Source: Alphaproteobacteria bacterium
GTDB taxonomy: Bacteria; Pseudomonadota; Alphaproteobacteria; Rickettsiales; VGDC01
DNA: 5,975 nt
Assembly: GCA_016869895.1 (NCBI GenBank)
Contig: VGDC01000134.1
Span: forward strand, 1-5,975
Direction: 5' to 3'
A program made the position numbers and the translations under genes. This document shows, one piece after another, positions 1 through 5,939 of this stretch. Each line of letters opens with the position of its first letter. The stretch's first letter is position 1. Under the pieces are notes generated by a model, which ran no database searches, had not been told where the DNA came from, and saw only the letters and a program-made list of their open reading frames with translations.

Positions 1-218
1 GAGAAATCCATGAACAACTGTTCGACGATTTCGGCATTCACGCGACCAAGATTCGACATGGCATGGGAGACTTCTTTGATCTCCTCGTCCTCCATCTGAG
101 CGAACATCTTGCCGGAGTGCTCTTCGCCCACAGCCAAAAGGAAAATGGCCGTTTTCTGAACACCACTCAGCTTCTTATAGTCATCACTCGCCTTAGGCTG
201 ATCGGGTAAAGAGGGCAT
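1..218 (-). CDS. fliG: Flagellar motor switch protein FliG, N-terminal part (cut by the window edge)
   Basis: FliG is a rotor (C-ring) protein. Its N-terminal domain binds the FliF tail of the MS ring and its C-terminal domain meets the stator to produce torque and switching. Only the first 72 codons are in the window. They read MPSLPDQPKASDDYKKLSGV and continue with the conserved FliG N-domain pattern: KTAIFLLAVGEEHSGKMF at about residues 22-39, then MEDEEIKEVSHAM and LGRVNAEIVEQLFMDF. The ATG at 216-218 is chosen because GGAAG lies six bases before it. The upstream ATG at 235-237 is out of frame and soon stops. The gene follows fliF after 36 bases, which fits co-transcription. The identification rests on the family pattern and on the adjacency to fliF; the torque domain cannot be checked here. 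Confidence 0.93.
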   Translation of the reverse strand, partial: MPSLPDQPKASDDYKKLSGVQKTAIFLLAVGEEHSGKMFAQMEDEEIKEVSHAMSNLGRVNAEIVEQLFMDF

Positions 219-224
219 AATCTG

Positions 225-229
225 CTTCC
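225..229 (-). promoter_or_regulatory. Ribosome binding site of fliG
   Basis: On the minus strand GGAAG stands six bases upstream of the ATG at 216-218. It supports that start over the out-of-frame ATG at 235-237. It lies in the 36-base gap after the fliF stop, so fliG has its own initiation signal inside the operon. Confidence 0.6.
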
Positions 230-254
230 AGGTTCATCTATCTAAATCACCGGC

Positions 255-1913
255 TCAAGCCGCGTTACGTTCGTTAATCCAGCCACGCAAGGTGACCAGT
301 GCCTGTTCGGGGTTGTTGGTGAGGATGTCCTGCACCTTCTTGACGGCGGAGGAACGCACCTTGCCTTGAATACGGTCGATATCCACCATCTCGTCATCAT
401 CCCCGATGCCGCCCATACCACCAGCGGCATAGCCGCGTTGGTCAGTGAGTGCCGCGAGGTCAGGCCCCAGCAGGGCGAGGTGTTCCGCAAGCGCGGCATC
501 CTCTTCGTCTTCCTTGGCTTCGCCCGTCGCCTCGATGACACGGTTCACGATGGGGCGCACGATGAGCAGGATAGCGAGGATGGCGACGATACCGATGACA
601 AGCGTCTGGATGATGCCCTGCAAATCCTGCTTGAGCCATTCGAACGGCCCTTCCGCACCCGCTGCATCAGGACGCTCCGAGAACTGCATATTCACCAGCT
701 GGACGATGTCGCCACGGGACTCATCATAGCCCACTGCGGAGCGCACCAGCGCGGTCAATTTGTCCAATTCCTCCTGCGAGCGTGGCGCATAGGTCTGCAC
801 ACCCTCGGCATCGGTGGAATAGACGCCATCGACCAGAACAGCAACCGAAAGACGCTTCACGCTGCCGGATTCCTTGATGTGGTTTGTCACTTCCTTGGAA
901 ATTTCATAATTCACCAATTCATCCGTGGCGGCACGGTTGCTTTCGGTGCCCGTGGTCGCATTGTCGGCCTGCGCATCCGGAAGCTGGTTCGCCACACTGA
1001 CGTTATCCGCCATATCGCGCTCGCGGCTGTTCTCGTTCTCTTCCGAGGTCTTGACGGAACGCGCCACCTGCCCTTCAGGGTCGAAAATCTCTTTATTGGT
1101 GACGATACGGTCAAAGTCGATGTCGGCGGTCACTTCCGCACGGGCGCGGCCATTGCCGACGATATTCGCTAGCAGCTTCTCGATGATGTCACGGGCGTTG
1201 CGCTCATAATTCGCGCGGAACTCTGCGGCCATATTCGCCGTTGCGCCGGTCTCTTCTTCGTCACCACCACGTGCCAGCATCGCGCCTTTGCTGTCCACCA
1301 CGGTCACGCCGGAGGGTTTCAACTCCGGCACGGAAGACGCCACAAGGTTACGCACCGCTTCGATTTCACCTTTAGTCAGCTCGTTCACCCCACGCATCTT
1401 GATGGTGACCGATGCGGAAGGTTTCTGGCGTTCACGGGTGAACAGCTCGCGCTTGGGCAAAACAAGATGCACGCGCGCGTTCTCAATTTTGTTGAAGCCG
1501 CCGATGGTGCGCGCCAATTCGCCTTCCAGCGCGCGCAGCATATTCACGTTATGCACGAAGCTGGACGTGCCGAGCTTGTCGGAACGGTCGAAGATTTCAT
1601 AACCCACGATGTTGCCGCTGGAAGGCAGGCCTTCCTGCGCCATATCCATACGCAGCTTGAGCACTTGGTCGGCGGGAACCATAATCTGCGAGCCACCAGC
1701 GGTGATCTGGTAGGGGACGTTGACGCTGTCGAGTTCTTTGACGATCTGCGCGCCGTCCTGCATGGAAAGGCCGCTATAGAGCGGCGCCATGGTCGGACCG
1801 GAGGAGCGGGTGGCGAGAAAGGCGAAGAAGCCAAGGAGGAGGACGGCGGTTCCAGCTAAGGCGGCGAGTTTGCCCGGCCCCATATCTTTGAACGATTGCA
1901 TCAGCGGATTCAT
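255..1913 (-). CDS. fliF: Flagellar MS-ring protein FliF
   Basis: FliF forms the MS ring in the inner membrane, the base on which the flagellar export gate, rod and C ring are built. The 552-residue product has the usual family layout. A first membrane segment lies at about residues 15-34. The YscJ/FliF ring-building domain follows at about 45-215, with the typical FVHNVNMLRALEGELARTI stretch near 119-137. The FliF C-terminal periplasmic domain spans about 245-410 and contains an Asn/Asp/Glu-rich stretch (about 290-330) where the beta-collar insertion is expected. A second membrane segment lies at about 432-454, followed by a cytoplasmic tail. The tail ends in VKKVQDILTNNPEQALVTL and RGWINE, the conserved FliG-binding region. 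A Gly/Asp-rich linker (about 494-508) precedes it. The start ATG at 1911-1913 has only a weak GGGA-type ribosome site. Length matches the family (about 530-570) and no frame break is seen. It is followed directly by fliG. Confidence 0.97.
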   Translation of the reverse strand: MNPLMQSFKDMGPGKLAALAGTAVLLLGFFAFLATRSSGPTMAPLYSGLSMQDGAQIVKELDSVNVPYQITAGGSQIMVPADQVLKLRMDMAQEGLPSSGNIVGYEIFDRSDKLGTSSFVHNVNMLRALEGELARTIGGFNKIENARVHLVLPKRELFTRERQKPSASVTIKMRGVNELTKGEIEAVRNLVASSVPELKPSGVTVVDSKGAMLARGGDEEETGATANMAAEFRANYERNARDIIEKLLANIVGNGRARAEVTADIDFDRIVTNKEIFDPEGQVARSVKTSEENENSRERDMADNVSVANQLPDAQADNATTGTESNRAATDELVNYEISKEVTNHIKESGSVKRLSVAVLVDGVYSTDAEGVQTYAPRSQEELDKLTALVRSAVGYDESRGDIVQLVNMQFSERPDAAGAEGPFEWLKQDLQGIIQTLVIGIVAILAILLIVRPIVNRVIEATGEAKEDEEDAALAEHLALLGPDLAALTDQRGYAAGGMGGIGDDDEMVDIDRIQGKVRSSAVKKVQDILTNNPEQALVTLRGWINERNAA

Positions 1914-1964
1914 CGCGTTTTCCCGTCACAGTTTACAAAGGAACTCCGCCTACATGGTGCGCTC

Positions 1965-1983
1965 GGCTGCCTACTTGGCAACC
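1965..1983 (-). other. Possible hairpin in the fliF leader
   Basis: On the minus strand GGTTGCC and GGCAGCC can pair into a 7-bp stem with one G-U pair and an AAGTA loop. It lies about 50 bases upstream of the fliF start and has no T-tract, so it is not a terminator. If transcription starts near the CtrA-type site the stem would be in the mRNA leader. A role is inferred only. Confidence 0.3.
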
Positions 1984-2034
1984 GCAAGGCAAGTAAATCC
2001 CTCATTTTCTATCCGTTATTCTGCCGGACAATCC

Positions 2035-2049
2035 TTAACAAAGCGTTAA
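2035..2049 (-). promoter_or_regulatory. CtrA-type binding site (TTAA-N7-TTAA) upstream of fliF
   Basis: The sequence TTAACAAAGCGTTAA is a perfect match to the TTAA-N7-TTAA consensus of the alphaproteobacterial cell-cycle regulator CtrA. On the fliF strand it reads TTAACGCTTTGTTAA, about 121 bases before the fliF start codon. In Caulobacter crescentus CtrA directly activates early flagellar operons, including fliF, so position and target agree with established biology. Binding and activation here are inferred. Confidence 0.65.
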
Positions 2050-2134
2050 AGATGGGAATTTTTTTCCTATCCCGCACATAAAAGCAATATAAACCCTTCA
2101 ACGCAAGGCATTTTTCAAATTTTATCCTATGAAC

Positions 2135-2143
2135 TTATCCACA
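2135..2143 (+). promoter_or_regulatory. Perfect DnaA box
   Basis: TTATCCACA is identical to the strong consensus DnaA box. It lies in AT-rich sequence just left of the terminator stem and about 86 bases from the CtrA-type site. It could be a regulatory or titration site for DnaA, or part of an origin-like region. A single 9-mer can arise by chance, so function is not established. Confidence 0.45.
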
Positions 2144-2147
2144 AGAA

Positions 2148-2172
2148 AAAACCCGCCGAAAGGGCGGGTTTT
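2148..2172 (-). terminator. Intrinsic terminator of the GYF_2 membrane protein gene
   Basis: AAAACCCGCC and GGCGGGTTTT form a perfect 10-bp stem around a five-base loop. Read leftward, the stem is followed by a T-rich run (further T residues to 2146, then CTT), as expected for termination of minus-strand transcripts. It lies about 62 bases past the stop codon at 2235. It also has TTTT on the plus strand, so it may work in both directions, and it insulates the fliF promoter region from upstream read-through. Confidence 0.88.
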
Positions 2173-2191
2173 CACAAATATCACACAAAAG

Positions 2192-2200
2192 TTTTCCACA
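2192..2200 (+). promoter_or_regulatory. Near-consensus DnaA box
   Basis: TTTTCCACA differs from the DnaA box TTATCCACA at one base. It has the same orientation as the perfect box and starts 57 bases to its right, with the terminator between them. A weaker look-alike, TTAAACACA with two mismatches, follows at 2202-2210. Support comes mainly from the pairing with the perfect box. Confidence 0.3.
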
Positions 2201-2234
2201 GTTAAACACAAGATATAGTGTTTATAGGCAATTT

Positions 2235-3077
2235 TTACCCGTAAATCTCTTCATATAGTTCCGCGAGCGCCGTGGAGGTGACGGGTAACACCACGGGCAG
2301 GAAAGGAAGGAAGATAAAGTTGAGGGTGGTCAGCGCGAAAACGATGCCGATGTTCTCCGCTTTATTGTGCATCACTGCGCGATAACTATCGAATATCGCC
2401 TCAAGGAACTTGCGGCGTTTCTGCACGATGAGCAGCGGCACGAAGGCGAAAAAGGTCATCACCGTAAAGAGCAGGATGAACAGGATAGGCAGGCTAACCG
2501 CCGCCATGTCATCCGGAATCACATAATGATGGAGAATCAGGGCGGGCAGCATCAGGAACGCAAAGATAAGCGATGCGAGTATCATGGGCACAGCCGTTGC
2601 ACCGATTGTGCCCAGCACATCCCCCACGCGCAGAGGATTGCCATGCACGAAACGGCGGATGCCATGGAAATAGCCCCCTAGCAGGAAATAGCACAGAGCC
2701 GTGCCGATGAGGTTGGAGATGATATTACCATTAGCGAAGAAAACAGCCGCGATGATGAGCCAAGCTACCACGAATACACCCGAATAGACGGCGATGATGG
2801 GGTGGTTGCGCAGGAATTGGATGTTCTGCGCCAGAATATCCGGAAAGCTTTTTTGCGTTTTGGCATGGGCATGGCGGGAAACGACGACATCATCCGTATC
2901 CGCGCTGGCGAAGAATTCCATCAGTTCAGGCCACTGCCCTGCGGCTTTCATCTCACCGTCCAATCCTTTGGAGATGAAGGTGTGTTCGCTCAACGCGCCG
3001 TTACGGATTTTGCGGATGAGCGCCATCATATCATGGGGGCCGTCTGGCTGCTGCTTATCGCGGATATAATAGTCCAT
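2235..3077 (-). CDS. GYF_2-domain multi-pass membrane protein of unknown function
   Basis: No established function is recognised. From the ATG at 3075-3077 the product has 280 residues. The first 55 or so resemble the GYF_2 (DUF4339) domain: DYYIRDKQQPDGPHDMMAL, then NGALSEHTFISKG and WPEL, with the Gly-Pro and the strand-helix pattern of that family. The usual Trp after the G-x-x turn appears to be Met. A short acidic linker follows, then about five hydrophobic segments near residues 94-115, 118-140, 156-182, 193-218 and 243-267, with a basic QKRRK loop after the fourth. An in-frame GTG at 3084-3086 would add three residues. The ATG is preferred because GAGAG lies eight bases before it, while the GTG has GAGA almost touching it. 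The gene lies 83 bases after the aminopeptidase gene on the same strand and is closed by a strong terminator. Co-transcription with the aminopeptidase gene is possible. GYF_2 domains often sit at the ends of bacterial membrane proteins, where they may bind proline-rich peptides. Confidence 0.8.
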   Translation of the reverse strand: MDYYIRDKQQPDGPHDMMALIRKIRNGALSEHTFISKGLDGEMKAAGQWPELMEFFASADTDDVVVSRHAHAKTQKSFPDILAQNIQFLRNHPIIAVYSGVFVVAWLIIAAVFFANGNIISNLIGTALCYFLLGGYFHGIRRFVHGNPLRVGDVLGTIGATAVPMILASLIFAFLMLPALILHHYVIPDDMAAVSLPILFILLFTVMTFFAFVPLLIVQKRRKFLEAIFDSYRAVMHNKAENIGIVFALTTLNFIFLPFLPVVLPVTSTALAELYEEIYG

Positions 3078-3160
3078 TTCACTCACTCTCTCATTAATGC
3101 TGCATCACAACAATGGAATAGCAATACCTTATATCCCAGCAAAAATGCAACACGGCTGTG

Positions 3161-4555
3161 TCATTTTTTGTTGGGCTTACCATAACGCGCCTCCAGCATG
3201 GCAAAGATGGCGCGCAAGCCCATCGCTTCGCCGCCCATGGGTCGGCCGGGTCGGCTTTTCTGATTCCACGCCATCAGGTCGATATGCACCCAGCTTTTCG
3301 CCTGCTCAACGAACTCCTTAAGATAGAGTGCAGCAGTGATAGCCCCGCCATATGCCCCACCGGAGGCGGAGTTCAGGTCTGCTGCGTCACTGTTAAGGTT
3401 ATCACGGTATCCTTCCCACAAGGGCAAGCGCCACAGGGCATCCAGTTTCTCCGCACTGGCTTTGGTGATGTCTGCCGCCAGCTTATCATCATCCGTGAAG
3501 AAACCGGGAATATCCGCCCCAAGCGCGACGCGGCACGCGCCCGTCAGCGTCGCGAAATCGATGAGCAAATCAGGCTTTTCCGTGTCGGCCTCGGCCAGCG
3601 CATCGGAAAGGATAAGCCGCCCCTCCGCATCCGTATTGCCGATTTCAACCGTCAGCCCTTTGCGGCTGGTGATGATGTCCATCGGGCGGAAGGCATTTGC
3701 GGAGATGCTGTTCTCCACCGCCGGAATCAACACGCGCAGACGCACGGGCAGTTTCAGCGCCATGATTGCATGGGCAAGGCCGAGCACCGTCGCCGCGCCG
3801 CCCATATCCTTCTTCATCAGCAGCATGCCGCCGGAGGGTTTAATGTCTAATCCGCCGGAGTCAAAGCACACGCCTTTCCCCACCAGCGTCACCTTGGGGG
3901 CTTTCGCGTCGCCCCACTGGAAATCGACCAGACAGGGGCGGTTGTCGCTGGCGCGGCCTACCGCATGAATCAGCGGATAGTTCGCATCCAACAGTTCCTT
4001 ATCCTTCAATACCTTGAATTTTGCGCCATGCTGCTTGGCCACGGCCTTGGCGGCCTCCGCAAGGGCATAGGGAGTCAGGTCATTCGCCGGGCGGTTGACG
4101 AGGTCACGCGCAAGGATTATCCCTTCCGCGAAAGCATCCACACGGGCAAGGTCAACGGTCTTCGGCACGACCAAAGTGGGGTAGCTCTTCGGCTTCTCCT
4201 TGCCGGAACGCTTGAAGCGATAGGTCGCCAGTTCCCAGCCAATGGCTGCTTCCTGCAAATCGAAGCCTTTGGGGTGCGCTTCGGGGGTGTATTTTCCTTC
4301 CGGCAGCGTGGCGGGCAAGTGCGCCAGCGCCCAAATGCCGTCTTTTGCATCGACCACCGCTACCACCCGTTCCAGATTGCCCTCCGCATCAGGAATCAGC
4401 GCGCGCTGCTGCGGTTTCCCTTCAAAACCGAGCGCTTTCAGCCAATCGCGGCGCGTTTGCGTGCGCTCCCCCAGCCAGTCAGCAGCCTCCTTCGTGGACA
4501 ATAACAGAAGCGGCACCGCCCCCTTTATCGCACTGCTCACCACATAACGCGCCAT
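3161..4555 (-). CDS. M17 family leucyl aminopeptidase (PepA-like)
   Basis: The product is a two-metal aminopeptidase of the M17 family, a cytoplasmic enzyme that removes N-terminal residues from peptides. From the ATG at 4553-4555 it has 464 residues: a small variable N-domain to about residue 140 and a catalytic domain from about 145. By alignment with E. coli PepA, metal ligands are Lys227, Asp232, Asp250, Asp309 and Glu311, and the catalytic residues are Lys239 and Arg313. All are present, in GKGVCFDSGG, DIKPSGGMLLMKKDM and the signature NTDAEGRL (307-314). The reading frame extends 13 codons further upstream to 4594, but GGAGG five bases before 4555 decides the start. It is somewhat shorter than E. 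coli PepA (503), mainly in the N-domain, and could be one of several M17 paralogues, so no gene symbol is given. It is divergent from dadA across 114 bases. No terminator is seen between its stop and the next gene. Confidence 0.93.
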   Translation of the reverse strand: MARYVVSSAIKGAVPLLLLSTKEAADWLGERTQTRRDWLKALGFEGKPQQRALIPDAEGNLERVVAVVDAKDGIWALAHLPATLPEGKYTPEAHPKGFDLQEAAIGWELATYRFKRSGKEKPKSYPTLVVPKTVDLARVDAFAEGIILARDLVNRPANDLTPYALAEAAKAVAKQHGAKFKVLKDKELLDANYPLIHAVGRASDNRPCLVDFQWGDAKAPKVTLVGKGVCFDSGGLDIKPSGGMLLMKKDMGGAATVLGLAHAIMALKLPVRLRVLIPAVENSISANAFRPMDIITSRKGLTVEIGNTDAEGRLILSDALAEADTEKPDLLIDFATLTGACRVALGADIPGFFTDDDKLAADITKASAEKLDALWRLPLWEGYRDNLNSDAADLNSASGGAYGGAITAALYLKEFVEQAKSWVHIDLMAWNQKSRPGRPMGGEAMGLRAIFAMLEARYGKPNKK

Positions 4556-4560
4556 GTTTT

Positions 4561-4565
4561 CCTCC
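4561..4565 (-). promoter_or_regulatory. Strong ribosome binding site of the M17 aminopeptidase gene
   Basis: GGAGG on the minus strand lies five bases before the ATG at 4553-4555, near ideal spacing. It fixes the start of the aminopeptidase and argues against the longer in-frame start at 4594. Confidence 0.85.
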
Positions 4566-4580
4566 GGTTGGAATGGTTTG

Positions 4581-4593
4581 TGCGAGCATCGCA
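4581..4593. promoter_or_regulatory. Small dyad TGCGA-GCA-TCGCA, possible operator
   Basis: The 13 bases form a perfect 5-bp dyad around GCA, followed on the plus strand by six T residues (4594-4599). A third TCGCA copy is at 4636-4640. The dyad lies 15 bases upstream of the aminopeptidase ribosome site, so it could be an operator or a weak leader hairpin. As a terminator it would be weak, and on the plus strand there is no gene before it to end. Confidence 0.3.
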
Positions 4594-4602
4594 TTTTTTA
4601 CC

Positions 4603-4630
4603 TTGTCCATCCACCCCAAAAATATGCTAT
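4603..4630 (+). promoter_or_regulatory. dadA: Possible dadA promoter
   Basis: TTGTCC (4603-4608) is a moderate -35 match, and TATGCTAT (4623-4630) contains -10-like sequence at 16 bases spacing (TGCTAT). Transcription would start near 4637, some 30 bases before the dadA start. Both elements are imperfect and the call is tentative. Confidence 0.28.
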
Positions 4631-4669
4631 GAGTGTCGCAACAAAAACCATTCTTTGCATGAGCAACAT

Positions 4670-5929
4670 ATGAAAATCACCATCCTCGGCGCAGGCGTCA
4701 TCGGTGTGACCACGGCCTATCTTCTCGCAGAACGCGGCCATGAAGTCGAAGTCATCGAACGCCAACCCCACGCCGCCGGCGAAACCAGCCACGCCAATGG
4801 CGGCCAGCTCAGCTTCGCACACGCCGAACCTTGGGCGAACCCGTTGGTTCTGAAAAAAGTCTTCGGCTGGATGTTCAAGGAAGATGCGCCGCTGGTGCTG
4901 AAGCCCAGCCTCGACCCGCACATGTTCAAATGGACGGTGCAGTTCCTGCTGAACTGCCAGAAATCGCGCTGCGATGCGAACTCGTTGAACCTGCTGCGCC
5001 TCGGCCTTTACTCGAAAAAAGTCACAGAGAAAATCCGCATCACCTCCGGCGTGGAGTTCGACAACAGCCGCAACGGCATCCTCCATCTTTACACCAGCCA
5101 GAAAGACCTCGACCATGCTGCGGTTCAGGCGGAATTCCAGAATAAATACTCCGGCGGCACGCGCATCATGGACCCCATCGGTCGTGAGGAATGCCTCACC
5201 AAAGAACCCACCCTGCGCCACTCCGAGCGCAACATCGTCGGCGGGGTGTTCTGCTCCGTGGATGAAGGCGGGGATTGCGGCATGTTCACCGAGAATCTCG
5301 CGGAAATCGCTGCCCGTGAATTCGGCGTGAAATTCTCCTATAACACCACCGTCGAGCGCATCATTGAGGAAAAAGGCCGCATCACCTCCGTCGTCACCGA
5401 CAAAGGCACGCTCAAATCCGACATCTTCGTGGTCGCCATGGGGTCCTACAGCTATCACCTGTTGAAACAGGTCGGCATCCATGTGCCCGTCTATCCCATG
5501 AAGGGCTATAGCATCACCGTGCCATCCGGTGATTTCAAGCCTTCCCTCAGCATCACCGACAACGAGAACAAAATCGTCGTCACCCCGCTCGGCAAGCGTC
5601 TGCGCGCGGCGGGCACGGCGGAATTCGCGGGCTATAACCATGACGTGAATGAAAAACGCGTTGCGCCCATCCTTCGCGCCACCAAGACATGGTATCCCAA
5701 AGCGGATTACAGCGAAGCCACGCTGGAGAAATGGGCATGCCTGCGCCCCTCCACGCCCGATGGCCTGCCCATCATCGGCCGCAGCAAAATCGAGAATCTG
5801 TACATCAACACCGGTCACGGCACCTTGGGTTGGACACAGGCTGGCGGCAGCGCGAACCTGCTGGCAGACATCATCGACGGCCACAAAACCGAAATCGCCA
5901 TGTCCGGTCTCGATGCAGCCCGCATTTGA
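4670..5929 (+). CDS. dadA: D-amino acid dehydrogenase, FAD-dependent small subunit
   Basis: DadA oxidises D-amino acids, typically D-alanine, to 2-oxo acids and ammonia using FAD, passing electrons to the respiratory chain at the inner membrane. The 419-residue product matches the E. coli enzyme along its length (432 residues there). It has the Rossmann FAD motif GAGVIG at residues 7-12, ETSHANGGQLS (38-48), PWANPL, GDCGMFTENL (201-210), GSYS (258-261), PVYPMKGYS (273-281), LRPSTPDGLPIIG (358-370) and NTGHGTLGWTQAGGS (380-394). The ATG at 4670-4672 is chosen because MKITILGAGVIG is where the family begins. The frame stays open back to 4568, but that extension has no family similarity and lies in the control region. 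The ribosome site is weak (GAG six bases before). A further gene starts about ten bases after the stop. The alanine racemase gene often found beside dadA is not evident. Confidence 0.95.
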   Translation: MKITILGAGVIGVTTAYLLAERGHEVEVIERQPHAAGETSHANGGQLSFAHAEPWANPLVLKKVFGWMFKEDAPLVLKPSLDPHMFKWTVQFLLNCQKSRCDANSLNLLRLGLYSKKVTEKIRITSGVEFDNSRNGILHLYTSQKDLDHAAVQAEFQNKYSGGTRIMDPIGREECLTKEPTLRHSERNIVGGVFCSVDEGGDCGMFTENLAEIAAREFGVKFSYNTTVERIIEEKGRITSVVTDKGTLKSDIFVVAMGSYSYHLLKQVGIHVPVYPMKGYSITVPSGDFKPSLSITDNENKIVVTPLGKRLRAAGTAEFAGYNHDVNEKRVAPILRATKTWYPKADYSEATLEKWACLRPSTPDGLPIIGRSKIENLYINTGHGTLGWTQAGGSANLLADIIDGHKTEIAMSGLDAARI

Positions 5930-5939
5930 GCAGCAGGAC

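Larger units (their letters stand above)
1914..2234. other. AT-rich intergenic control region between fliF and the GYF_2 membrane protein gene
   Basis: This 321-base stretch has no convincing gene: short plus-strand reading frames crossing it show no family pattern and overlap fliF antisense. It serves as the fliF upstream region and as the 3' end of the gene at 2235-3077. Listed separately are a leader hairpin, a CtrA-type site, two DnaA-box-like sequences and an intrinsic terminator. The 9-mer CGCAAGGCA also occurs twice (1983-1991 and 2102-2110), on either side of the CtrA-type site; that could be chance. A -10 element for fliF could not be assigned with confidence. Confidence 0.8.
4571..4653. 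repeat. Inverted repeat spanning the divergent aminopeptidase/dadA control region
   Basis: GAATGGTTT at 4571-4579 is matched by its exact reverse complement AAACCATTC at 4645-4653. Each is followed inward by TGCGA (4581-4585) or its complement TCGCA (4636-4640), after one and four intervening bases. The arms face each other across the likely promoters of both genes, as binding sites for a regulator that controls both directions might. No known regulator motif is recognised. Confidence 0.45.

Noticed and set aside
366..1172. Plus-strand open frame of 268 codons antisense to fliF
   Set aside because: It shows no recognisable domain, is rich in His, Arg and Ile as expected of a complement frame, and fliF is certain on the other strand.
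1896..2081. Small plus-strand frame of 61 codons at the fliF upstream region
   Set aside because: There is no ribosome site or family pattern, and it overlaps the fliF start and the CtrA-type site.
3087..3160. Terminator or promoter between the aminopeptidase gene and the GYF_2 gene
   Set aside because: No stem with a T-tract was found, and candidate -35/-10 pairs were poor or badly spaced.
3158..3850. Plus-strand open frame of 230 codons antisense to the aminopeptidase gene
   Set aside because: There is no family pattern, and it covers the conserved catalytic part of the M17 enzyme on the other strand.
4556..4594. Thirteen-codon N-terminal extension of the aminopeptidase
   Set aside because: The GGAGG ribosome site lies inside this stretch and points to the ATG at 4555. 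The added residues have no family similarity.
4581..4599. Hairpin plus T-run read as an intrinsic terminator on the plus strand
   Set aside because: The stem has only five base pairs and no plus-strand gene lies upstream that would need it. An operator dyad is a better reading.
4568..4669. Thirty-four-codon N-terminal extension of DadA
   Set aside because: It would place residues before the FAD-binding motif that the family lacks, and it runs through the divergent control region.
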